Shown: piece after piece, positions 1 through 6,314 of the stretch
Layout: each line of letters begins with the position of its first letter
Position numbering within the stretch: the stretch's first letter is position 1
NCBI GenBank assembly: GCA_020048255.1
Contig: JAIFMR010000137.1
Coordinates: 1 to 11,801, forward strand
Direction: 5' to 3'
Source: Rhodoferax sp.
Lineage (GTDB): Bacteria > Pseudomonadota > Gammaproteobacteria > Burkholderiales > Burkholderiaceae_C
DNA: 11,801 bases
Notes under the pieces: generated by a model
The model's input: the letters and a program-made list of their open reading frames with translations, nothing else
Database searches by the model: none
Told to the model about the DNA's origin: nothing
Translations under genes and position numbers: made by a program

Positions 1-2
1 GC

Positions 3-1127
3 ACGCTGGACATTGACCTGACCTCGGGCAAATACCTCAAGCTCTGGCAAGGCCCGAACCACCCCGGCATCACCGGCAACATGTCGGTGGAACTCACTGT
101 CTGTGGCGACGAGGTGGTGGAAGGCAAAACCCATGTGGGTTATCTGCATCGGGGTTTTGAGAAACTGATGGAGCGTCGCACCTTTATCCAGTGTTTTCCC
201 ATCGTCTGCCGAATTTGTGTTCCCGAACCCGACTTCAATGAATACTGCTACGCGGCTGCGGTGGAAGAACTGGCAGGCATCGAGTCCCCCGAGCGCGCCA
301 ACTGGATCCGCGCCATGATTCTGGAGATGGGGCGCATCAACAGCTATTTGATGTACCTGGGTGGTCAGGCGGGTGCGCTGGGTCTGGGCGTAATCGGCCA
401 GTGGACGACCTATGTGCGTGACCTGATGCTGGATCGTTTTGAAGAGCTGACCGGTGCGCGGATTTACCACATGTTCATCATTCCCGGTGGCGTGCGTGAC
501 GGTCTGCCAGATGGGTTCGAGAAACGCATGGAGGAGACCCTGCGCGAGATCGAGCGCACCATGAAAGACGTCTGGGAAGTCATGTTTTGCAACGCCGTCT
601 TCAAGAAACGCACCGTGGGTCTGGGTGTGATCGACAAAGCCTGGCTGGAACCCTACGGTGTGACCGGTCCGAACGCTCGTGCCGCAGGCGTAGCCAAGGA
701 CGTGCGCAGGGACCACCCTTACCTGATTTACGACCAGCTTGACTTTGAGGTACCGCTGGGTCATCACTCTGACATCTTCACCCGCTCGGATGTACGCCGG
801 CGCGATGTACATGTGTCGGTGGACCTGGTACGCCAGATGTTGGCCAAGATGCCGCGTACGGGCCCGGTCAAAGCCGACACGCCCAACGTGTTGCACTGGA
901 AGATTCCGCGTGGCGAGACCTATGTGCGCGGCGAATGCTCACGCGGCGAGTACGGCTACTACCTGGTGACCGACGGCAGTGGTTATCCGCGCCGCGTCAA
1001 TGTGCGTGGCCCGTCTTATACGCATGCCATGGCGTTGCTGGAACGCATGATCGTCAACGTGAATATTTCCGATGTAGCGGCCCTGATGGTGTCGCTGCAC
1101 ACATACCCGCCCGAGATTGAGAGATAG
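3..1127 (+). CDS. NuoD-like / group 4 [NiFe]-hydrogenase large-subunit-like protein (5' partial)
   Basis: The frame is open from base 3, so the true start lies upstream; 374 residues are visible. The first internal Met (81-83) is not the start, because the family's N-terminal signature GPNHPGITG is encoded before it (51-77). Other family signatures are GYLHRGFEK, then GIESPERANWIR, LTGARIYHMFIIPGG and, near the C-terminus, RGEYGYYLVTDGSGYPRRVNVRGPS (first half 'RGEYGYYLVTDGSG'). These are shared by complex I subunit D (Nqo4/NuoD) and group 4 hydrogenase large subunits, which sit on the cytoplasmic side of a membrane complex. Counting Met81 as 1, the hydrogenase RxCxxC motif appears as RICVPE (44-49), keeping only Cys46. 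The C-terminal motif reads SLHTYPPEIER, with no cysteine. The complex I quinone-site His and Tyr positions align to Thr and Val. Function is therefore probably electron transfer in an Ehr-like or complex-I-like enzyme, not Ni-dependent H2 chemistry. The stop is 2 nt before the next gene. Confidence 0.85.
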   Translation, partial: TLDIDLTSGKYLKLWQGPNHPGITGNMSVELTVCGDEVVEGKTHVGYLHRGFEKLMERRTFIQCFPIVCRICVPEPDFNEYCYAAAVEELAGIESPERANWIRAMILEMGRINSYLMYLGGQAGALGLGVIGQWTTYVRDLMLDRFEELTGARIYHMFIIPGGVRDGLPDGFEKRMEETLREIERTMKDVWEVMFCNAVFKKRTVGLGVIDKAWLEPYGVTGPNARAAGVAKDVRRDHPYLIYDQLDFEVPLGHHSDIFTRSDVRRRDVHVSVDLVRQMLAKMPRTGPVKADTPNVLHWKIPRGETYVRGECSRGEYGYYLVTDGSGYPRRVNVRGPSYTHAMALLERMIVNVNISDVAALMVSLHTYPPEIER

Positions 1128-1129
1128 CC

Positions 1130-2932
1130 ATGAGCGTCCGTGATGTCCTCTCCCCCTTCACCGCCTGGAAAAATGTTTTTCTGGACCCGGTGACCATTCC
1201 TGACCCGCTCAACGACCGGCCCGGTGCGCCGCGTTACCGGGGTTTTCACCAGAACGACGTGGTCAAGTGCATTGGCTGCGGCACCTGTGAAACCATTTGC
1301 CAGAACGGTGCCATCGACATGGTGCCGGTGAATGGCATTGCCACGAAACAAGGTGATTCGGGCTTGCGCCCGCGAATTGACTATGGCCGCTGCTGCTGGT
1401 GCGCGTTGTGCGTGGATGTGTGCATGACGGGCTCGCTGACCATGAGCAACGCCTACACCTGGGTCGAAGCCGACCCCGATGCCTTCCGTTTCACGCCCGG
1501 TGTGGACAAAAAGCACTGGGATGAGGCCGAGCTGGGTTACCAGCGTCCTGAAGGCCACCGGCTGACAGAGCAGGAACGTATCGAGATGCATGAGATGCAG
1601 CCTGACGAGCGCATTTGCTCGTTTGCAGAGATCGTCAACGGCTATTCTGTGGAACAAGCCAAGCTCGAAGCTGACCGTTGTGTGTCGTGTGGCCTGTGCA
1701 TTGCCACCTGCCCGACGCACATGTCGATTCCGCAATACATTGCCGCCGTGCGCGATGGCGATTACGAACGCGGAGTGGAGTTGCTGTACGAAACCAACCC
1801 GTTCTCAGGTATTTGTGGCCGCGTCTGCACCCACAAGTGCGAAACATCCTGTGCTTCACGCCATGAAGGTGACCCGATTGCGATCCGCTGGCTCAAGCGC
1901 CACATCATGGATCAGGTACCGTTTGAGCGTCGCAAGGAACTGGTGGGTGGCAAACGCCACAGTCCCACGGGCAAGAAGGTCGCCATCGTTGGTGCAGGCC
2001 CGGCAGGTCTGACAGCGGCGTTCGATTTGGCCAAACAAGGCCATAGCGTGACGGTGTTTGAAGCACTGGATGCCGCTGGCGGCATGACACGCTGGGGCAT
2101 TCCGGAGTACCGGCTGCCTTACGACGTGATTGATGAAGACGTGGACATCATCCGCTCGGTGGGGGTGGACATTCGCTACAACGTGCGAATCGGCCAGGAC
2201 ATCAGCCTGGACCAGCTGCACCAGGATCACGACGCAGTGTTGCTGGGCTTGGGTCTGCAACTGGGCCGTGCCACCCGCACCCCTGGAAGCGATCACCCGG
2301 ACGTGCGCAAAGCCGTTGATTTGTTGCGCCAGGCCACGGCCGGTGAAGACTTTGGTACCCCGCGTGAGGCGGTGGTGATTGGCGGCGGCAACGTAGCCAT
2401 GGACATTGCCCGCACGCTGGCGCGCTTGCAAAAGGCGCAGTATGGCGAGGTGAAAGTTACCTTGACCGCGCTGGAAGACAAGGCGCACTTTTTGGCAGAC
2501 CCTGAGGAGATCAAAGAAGCCGGCGAGGAAGGCGTTTTGATCATTGATGCACGCGGCCCTCAGCAGGTCGTGGTCGAAGGTGGCAAAGTGGTGGGCTTGA
2601 AAACCTGGCATGTGAAAGCCATTTTTGACGAGCAAGGCCGCTTCGCCCCCAGTTACGACGAATCCGACGAGCAGTTACACCTGGGCAGCATGGTTGTGGA
2701 AGCCATTGGCCAGATGACCGATGCTTCGCTTTTGGGGCACGCGCTCACCGAGCAACTGGCTTGGTCACGTGGCCGTTTACAGGTGGATGGCGGTGGCCGC
2801 ACCAGCGAAGCCTGGTTATGGGCCGCTGGCGACATGGTGCGCGGGCCGGACGTCGTCACCGCAGTGGCCGACGGGCATCGTGTTGCCGCTAGCATTCACG
2901 CCACTTTTACTTCTACAGAGGTCACCGCATGA
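1130..2932 (+). CDS. NuoI-like ferredoxin fused to GltD-type FAD/NAD(P)-dependent oxidoreductase
   Basis: A 600-residue cytoplasmic flavo-iron-sulfur protein. The N-terminal part (about 35-110) is a two-[4Fe-4S] ferredoxin module like NuoI/HyfH: C47xxC50xxC53xxxC57 and C88xxC91xxC94xxxC98, with Gln and Met in place of the usual Pro after the last cysteines. Next is the cysteine-rich domain typical of glutamate synthase small subunit (GltD) and dihydropyrimidine dehydrogenase: CVSCGLCIATCP (184-195) and C229, C233, C237, C241. The dinucleotide-binding part follows: FAD motif GAGPAG (288-293), NAD(P) motif GGGNVAMD (418-425), and C-terminal FAD motif AAGD (565-568). The architecture resembles E. 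coli AegA, but the context is a NuoD-like subunit 2 nt upstream. I infer that it carries electrons between NAD(P)H and the Fe-S chain of that complex; direction and partner are unknown. The start ATG at 1130 follows a weak purine stretch (GAGAG). Confidence 0.9.
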   Translation: MSVRDVLSPFTAWKNVFLDPVTIPDPLNDRPGAPRYRGFHQNDVVKCIGCGTCETICQNGAIDMVPVNGIATKQGDSGLRPRIDYGRCCWCALCVDVCMTGSLTMSNAYTWVEADPDAFRFTPGVDKKHWDEAELGYQRPEGHRLTEQERIEMHEMQPDERICSFAEIVNGYSVEQAKLEADRCVSCGLCIATCPTHMSIPQYIAAVRDGDYERGVELLYETNPFSGICGRVCTHKCETSCASRHEGDPIAIRWLKRHIMDQVPFERRKELVGGKRHSPTGKKVAIVGAGPAGLTAAFDLAKQGHSVTVFEALDAAGGMTRWGIPEYRLPYDVIDEDVDIIRSVGVDIRYNVRIGQDISLDQLHQDHDAVLLGLGLQLGRATRTPGSDHPDVRKAVDLLRQATAGEDFGTPREAVVIGGGNVAMDIARTLARLQKAQYGEVKVTLTALEDKAHFLADPEEIKEAGEEGVLIIDARGPQQVVVEGGKVVGLKTWHVKAIFDEQGRFAPSYDESDEQLHLGSMVVEAIGQMTDASLLGHALTEQLAWSRGRLQVDGGGRTSEAWLWAAGDMVRGPDVVTAVADGHRVAASIHATFTSTEVTA

Positions 2933-3432
2933 GCCAACCCGTTCGCCGAATTGATGTGTTGCGCCACACCACCAGCGTGCAAGAAATTCTGGATGTAGCC
3001 AATAGCTTCGAGGCCAGCGCCCGCGACTTTTACACCGCGCTGATTCCCAAGGTCAGCAAACGCATTCGTTATTTGGTGGAAGAACTGGCGGCAGAAGAGC
3101 AGGGCCATTTTGACCTGCTGGCCGCCTTGCGTGCGCGCACTGACTTGGCCGAGCAGGTCAAGCTGCAGATCCAGCAACCTGCTAGCGACAGCAAGTTTTC
3201 AGACTGCATTCACCTGCCCAACCTGGGTGACAACCCGGATGACCAGGCGGTGTTGCAATACGCCATGGGCCGTGAACACATCGCCATGACGCATTACACC
3301 GAGCTGGCGCTAACAACCCCCGAAGGTCCGATTCGGGAGTTGTTCCAGTTTTTGGCCAGCGAAGAGACCAGTCACAAACTGGAGCTAGAAAAGCTCTATT
3401 ACGTGACGGTGCACCGTGGTGGCGGGGTCTAG
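2929..3432 (+). CDS. ferritin-like (rubrerythrin-type) putative diiron protein
   Basis: A 167-residue all-helical protein with the ferritin-like four-helix pattern of carboxylate and histidine ligands: Glu28 on helix 1, E57QGH60 on helix 2, Glu116 on helix 3 and E146TSH149 on helix 4. These two ExxH pairs plus two Glu would be a full set for a diiron site. There is no C-terminal rubredoxin domain (no CxxC pair; the only Cys is Cys93), so it is shorter than classical rubrerythrin. Its ATG overlaps the stop of the oxidoreductase gene (ATGA), suggesting translational coupling and a shared function. Possible roles are peroxide or oxygen scavenging to protect the oxygen-sensitive clusters of the operon, or iron handling. 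These are inferences; substrate and electron donor cannot be read from the sequence. Confidence 0.8.
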   Translation: MSQPVRRIDVLRHTTSVQEILDVANSFEASARDFYTALIPKVSKRIRYLVEELAAEEQGHFDLLAALRARTDLAEQVKLQIQQPASDSKFSDCIHLPNLGDNPDDQAVLQYAMGREHIAMTHYTELALTTPEGPIRELFQFLASEETSHKLELEKLYYVTVHRGGGV

Positions 3433-3488
3433 CCGGGGTGTCTACAGATGCCGGTTTAGCGAAAAGTCTGTGAAGGACACGCCGCGAT

Positions 3489-3512
3489 TGGCTCTCTTCA
3501 AAGCCAGTTTTT
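3489..3512 (+). terminator. possible weak intrinsic terminator of the redox operon
   Basis: A 5-bp stem TGGCT/AGCCA with an 8-nt loop is followed by G and five T residues, 57 nt after the last stop of the + strand operon and just before the stop of the convergent gene. A longer imperfect hairpin lies ahead of it (GTGTC 3438-3442 and ACAGA 3444-3448 pairing with TCTGT 3467-3471 and GACAC 3476-3480). The stem is short, so efficiency is doubtful. The T run serves only + strand transcripts. Confidence 0.35.
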
Positions 3513-3525
3513 GTCGGCATGCGAC

Positions 3526-3918
3526 TCAGTGGGTGGTGTGTGCTGCGCGTTGCGCGTGGTGATGTTCCAGCTTGCCGTGCGGCAGAGTTGCCAGGCGGGT
3601 GAACATATCGCGGCAGTAGCCGTCGATCTTCAGGCACTTGTTAATCTCGTCCACCGGCAGCGGCCCCGAGACCACCACAATGTCGTTGGCCCGGTCGAGT
3701 GCGCCACTGGCACGCAGGCGACGGCGGGTGTTGTTGGCCCAGCTATGGATGCGCGGCGGGCTGCCGTGCTCGCGCAATGCGCCGGTGCTGGCGTCAAAGG
3801 CAATCGCGACCGTGTCGGTTTTGAGACGCAAACGATGCTCACCCGTGACCTTGCTGGCAGGCGTGCTCAGGTCATAGAGGTGGTAGTTGCCTTCTTTGAG
3901 CTGGTAATGCAGTGTCAT
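3526..3918 (-). CDS. hypothetical protein with His-rich C-terminal tail
   Basis: A 130-residue soluble protein that I do not recognise. It is preferred over the overlapping opposite-strand frame (3511-3978) because its ATG is preceded by a strong Shine-Dalgarno sequence (GGAGG, 4 nt before the start) and it lies divergent from the LysR gene. The N-terminal half looks beta-rich, with a short-strand pattern such as HRLRLKTDTVAIAFDA. The middle contains the hydrophobic strand NDIVVVSGPLP and the segment INKCLKIDGYCRDMF with two cysteines. The tail has six His in the last 18 residues (HGKLEHHHAQ then HTTH), which could bind a metal. There is no signal peptide or membrane segment. Its position beside an ArgP-type regulator suggests it might be that regulator's target, but no function can be assigned. 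Confidence 0.65.
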   Translation of the reverse strand: MTLHYQLKEGNYHLYDLSTPASKVTGEHRLRLKTDTVAIAFDASTGALREHGSPPRIHSWANNTRRRLRASGALDRANDIVVVSGPLPVDEINKCLKIDGYCRDMFTRLATLPHGKLEHHHAQRAAHTTH

Positions 3919-3938
3919 ATAACCTCCGGACGAGGCAC

Positions 3939-3954
3939 TGATTGTGCAAAATCA
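3939..3954. promoter_or_regulatory. 16-bp near-palindrome, candidate operator
   Basis: TGATTGTGCAAAATCA is symmetric at 7 of 8 base pairs and contains a T-N11-A arrangement as in LysR-type operators. It starts 21 bp upstream of the - strand hypothetical gene and lies in the 180-bp spacer divergent to the ArgP-type gene. A second, weaker dyad (AGAAA-N6-TTTCT, 3984-3999) is centred 45 bp away. Binding by the neighbouring regulator is inference only. Confidence 0.35.
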
Positions 3955-4098
3955 AGGGGTGAACTAAAGCCCAAATAGGGGGTAGAAAGCAGATTTTCTG
4001 GGGCCATAAGGGAAAACATAGAGCAAGAATCTGGGTGCATGGACACGGGCATTAAACTGCCAGCAGTATGAGGAGCCTGTTTTGACACCCATTGTCCC

Positions 4099-5037
4099 AT
4101 GAGCACTTTTGATCCTGCCGCCCTGGAATGCCTGGCCGCCATCGTGGAAGAAGGCGGTTTTGAGCGCGCTGCGGTGCGCTTGTCGATCACCCAGTCAGCG
4201 GTATCGCAACGCCTGCGTTCGCTGGAAGTCCAAGTGGGCACCGTGCTGATTGTGCGCAGTCGCCCGCTCAAGCCCACCAAGGCTGGTCGCTTGTTGCTCA
4301 AGCATGCGATGCAGATGCGCCTGCTGCGGGCAGATCTGGAGTGTGATCTCAAAGAACTGTCGCCTGGTGCTGCGGGCGCAGCAGGTGAAGAAGAACGCAT
4401 CTCCATTGCGGTTAACGCCGACAGCATTGCCACCTGGGCGCTGCCCGCGCTGAGTCCACTGGCCCACCAGGGACTGGGGCTGGAGATCATCACCGACGAC
4501 CAGGACTTCACCTTTGAGTGGCTGCGTGAAGGCCGGGTGTTGGGCTGCGTCACTACCTTGCGCTCGGCGCTGCGCAGTTGCAAGGTCGAACCCCTGGGGT
4601 CCATGCAGTATGTGGCGGTGGCCGAGCCCGGTTTTGCCGCTACCCGCTGCCCCCAGGGTCTGAGTCCACACAACTTCAACACCGTGCCTTTTGTTGCCTT
4701 CAATCGTAAGGACGACTTACAGTCAGAATTTATCGCGCATGCTTGCGGGCTCAAACATGTGGCACTGAGCCAGTTGTATGTGCCCAGCTCAGAGGGTCAG
4801 GTGCGTGCTGTGCAGGCGGGCTGGGGCGTCAGCGTGCTGCCCGAGCTCAAGGTGCGTGACAAACTTCGCGCGGGCACCTTGGTGGACGTGATGCCTGGCC
4901 AGCACTTGTCGGTAGCGCTGTATTGGCACTGCTGGAACCTGAACTCGGCGGTGCTCGATGCCTTGACCCAGGCGTTAAAGTCTGCCGCCTCAGTCGCCTT
5001 GTCAGCCGATGAGGGCAAAAGCAAAACCAAGCGGTAA
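4099..5037 (+). CDS. argP: LysR family transcriptional regulator, ArgP type
   Basis: A 312-residue LysR regulator. The N-terminal winged helix-turn-helix (about 4-62) includes FERAAVRLSITQSAVSQRL (21-39), nearly matching E. coli ArgP (GFERAAQKLCITQSAVSQR). The effector domain carries ArgP-like landmarks: ISIAVNADSIATW (about 97-109), VPFVAFNRKDDL and, near the end, ALYWHCWN (ArgP has MLYWHRF). ArgP binds lysine/arginine and typically activates a neighbouring LysE/ArgO exporter, but no such exporter is adjacent here; the divergent gene is an unknown 130-residue protein. The start is the first in-frame start codon after a stop at 4069-4071. There is no good Shine-Dalgarno at the right distance (AGGAG lies 23 nt away), so translation may be weak or leaderless. 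The C-terminus extends somewhat past E. coli ArgP in a Lys-rich tail. Confidence 0.88.
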   Translation: MSTFDPAALECLAAIVEEGGFERAAVRLSITQSAVSQRLRSLEVQVGTVLIVRSRPLKPTKAGRLLLKHAMQMRLLRADLECDLKELSPGAAGAAGEEERISIAVNADSIATWALPALSPLAHQGLGLEIITDDQDFTFEWLREGRVLGCVTTLRSALRSCKVEPLGSMQYVAVAEPGFAATRCPQGLSPHNFNTVPFVAFNRKDDLQSEFIAHACGLKHVALSQLYVPSSEGQVRAVQAGWGVSVLPELKVRDKLRAGTLVDVMPGQHLSVALYWHCWNLNSAVLDALTQALKSAASVALSADEGKSKTKR

Positions 5038-5053
5038 CACCTTGGCCTGATCG

Positions 5054-5081
5054 TCCACAACGCGAAGACCTCGGCTAATAT
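5054..5081 (+). promoter_or_regulatory. candidate promoter of the TetR gene
   Basis: TCCACA (5054-5059) and TAATAT (5076-5081) are separated by 16 bp, resembling -35 and -10 boxes. Initiation 6-7 nt past the -10 box would fall on the A of the TetR start codon at 5088, which has no clear ribosome binding site, so a leaderless mRNA is possible. This rests on sequence similarity only. Confidence 0.35.
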
Positions 5082-5087
5082 GCGGGC

Positions 5088-5705
5088 ATGAATCTCGCAG
5101 CTCCCCCCAAAGTGTCTTTCAAACAGCGCATGCTCAAAGTGCGCGAAGAAGCCATCGTGCACGCCGTGAACCGCTTGCTGGCTGAAAAAGGCTTTGATGC
5201 CATGACGGTGGACGAGGTGGCAGCGCAGGTAGGAATTGCCAAAGCCAGCCTGTACAAACACTTTCCCAGCAAGGAAGACTTGGCCGCTGCCGCCATGGTG
5301 CGGGTCATGCGCCGGGCCCAAGACTTCATTGCCAGCCTGGCTGAAGATGCGCCCCCCATGGACAACTTGCGTGCTGTGGTGCGCTGGGTGTTGCAGGTCA
5401 AATTGGCTGGCGACATGCCCACCCTGCCCAGCCAAAACTCCAGCTTGCGCGCCACGCTGATCGCCAACCGGGATTACATGGATGGCTTGATGGACCTGAG
5501 CGACCGGCTGGGTGCCTGGATAGAAGCAGCGCAGGCACGCGGGGAACTCAACCCCCAACTGCCTGCCATCGCGATTTTGTACACTTTCTTTGCCCGCGCC
5601 TGTGACTCGGTGGTGGAGTTCCTGCAAATGGGTGGCCTGTTCACCGACGACCAAATCACCGAGCTGGTGTTGAGCACTTGCTTTGAGGGCCTGAACAGCC
5701 GCTAG
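5088..5705 (+). CDS. TetR/AcrR family transcriptional regulator
   Basis: A 205-residue one-component repressor. The N-terminal DNA-binding domain spans about 15-65, with the typical helix-turn-helix MTVDEVAAQVGIAKASLYKHF (first 20 residues at 39-58) followed by the SKEDL segment. The remainder is an all-helical ligand-binding and dimerisation domain that does not identify the ligand. The gene lies 50 nt downstream of the ArgP-type gene on the same strand, so it could be co-transcribed, but the spacer contains a plausible own promoter. Its regulon is unclear: TetR proteins often control an adjacent or divergent gene, yet here the neighbours are a co-directional regulator and a convergent stress protein. 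It may act elsewhere or only on itself. Confidence 0.9.
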   Translation: MNLAAPPKVSFKQRMLKVREEAIVHAVNRLLAEKGFDAMTVDEVAAQVGIAKASLYKHFPSKEDLAAAAMVRVMRRAQDFIASLAEDAPPMDNLRAVVRWVLQVKLAGDMPTLPSQNSSLRATLIANRDYMDGLMDLSDRLGAWIEAAQARGELNPQLPAIAILYTFFARACDSVVEFLQMGGLFTDDQITELVLSTCFEGLNSR

Positions 5706-5718
5706 CCCATGACATATA

Positions 5719-5758
5719 AGCGCTAACAGCTACCAATTAAGTAGCTGATTCGAGCGCT
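5719..5758. repeat. intergenic hairpin repeat / bidirectional terminator-like element
   Basis: Nested inverted repeat between two convergent genes: AGCGCT (5719-5724) and CAGCTAC (5727-5733), loop CAATTAA, then GTAGCTG (5741-5747) and AGCGCT (5753-5758), with unpaired AA versus ATTCG between the arms. It begins 14 nt after the TetR stop and ends 11 nt before the stop of the - strand gene. The AGCGCT plus CAGCTA/TAGCTG design matches my recollection of dispersed intergenic repeats in Comamonadaceae genomes. There is no long T run, so termination would be Rho-dependent or structure-based. Confidence 0.65.
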
Positions 5759-5769
5759 ACTGAAAGAGA

Positions 5770-6189
5770 TCAGCGGACGATCAGTACCGGTACCTTGCAG
5801 CCGGCCAGCACCTCGGTGGCAACCGAACCCACCACCAGGTTCACCAGCGCGCCATGGCCGTGTGACCCCATCACCACCAGATCAAACTTGCCCTCGGTGG
5901 CCGTCTTGGAAATCAGCTCGCCGGGCTTGCTTGTTTTCCAGATCATTTTGGCGGTGATGCCGTGACGTTGCAGGTATTTGGTGACCGGCGCCATCACGCG
6001 CTGGCCTTCGTCCTCGTAATACTTTTGAACCAGCTCCTTGCCCAGCGCTGTGCGTGCCTGGCTGGGCAGCATCAACTGAGCCGTCACTGCCACGTATTCA
6101 TTTTTGGGCGAAAACAACTCGTGGGCGGCCAAATAAGCCAGCATTTTTTTGGTGTAAGGGCTGCCATCAACGGCCAGAAGAATCTTCAT
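5770..6189 (-). CDS. universal stress protein, UspA family (single domain)
   Basis: A 139-residue cytoplasmic protein of the usual single-domain Usp size. It begins with the strand MKILLAVDGSPYTKKML, where Asp8 is the conserved nucleotide-contacting residue. It ends with the ATP-binding motif G-2x-G-9x-G-S (Gly108, Gly111, Gly121-Ser122) followed by VLAGCKVPVLIVR, so it should belong to the ATP-binding UspFG-like class rather than the non-binding UspA class. Such proteins help cells survive starvation, oxidative and respiratory stress; the exact trigger is not visible. The start is supported by GGAG 7 nt upstream. It is a monocistronic - strand gene, separated by 125 nt from the threonine ammonia-lyase upstream; no clear promoter was found in that gap. 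Confidence 0.92.
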   Translation of the reverse strand: MKILLAVDGSPYTKKMLAYLAAHELFSPKNEYVAVTAQLMLPSQARTALGKELVQKYYEDEGQRVMAPVTKYLQRHGITAKMIWKTSKPGELISKTATEGKFDLVVMGSHGHGALVNLVVGSVATEVLAGCKVPVLIVR

Positions 6190-6314
6190 GTGGGTACTCC
6201 ATAAAAGGTGTCTGTCAGTTTAACCAAAGGGTGGCGCGGTGACCAGCCTTAAGTCAAGAAAGCCGTTCACCATGAAAGTACACCAGCTAACGTATTGGGG
6301 CGAGCGGGTGACGC

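Noticed and set aside
1016..1735. Long open frame on the - strand (239 codons)
   Set aside because: It lies wholly over the convincing + strand NuoD-like and oxidoreductase genes, has no family signature, and is explained by high GC and codon bias.
1856..2635. Long - strand open frame (259 codons) inside the oxidoreductase gene
   Set aside because: It is antisense to the FAD and NAD(P) motifs and shows no recognisable domain.
3511..3978. + strand open frame opposite the 130-residue gene
   Set aside because: It lacks a ribosome binding site and covers the divergent spacer, while the - strand frame has GGAGG correctly spaced before its ATG.
4082..4087. Perfect TTGACA before the ArgP-type gene
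   Set aside because: The matching -10 position falls inside the coding region and reads ACTTTT, so it is unlikely to drive this gene.
3915..4754. - strand open frame (279 codons) opposite the ArgP-type gene
   Set aside because: Antisense shadow; the + strand protein matches ArgP along its length.
6190..6314. FNR-like half site (TTGAC on the - strand) and GGTGA/TCACC dyad before the stress protein gene
   Set aside because: The second FNR half is absent (GGCTG instead of GTCAA/ATCAA) and the dyad is short and widely spaced.
6297..6314. Possible terminator after threonine ammonia-lyase (GGCG/CGCC)
   Set aside because: Only a 4-bp stem and no T run on the - strand.
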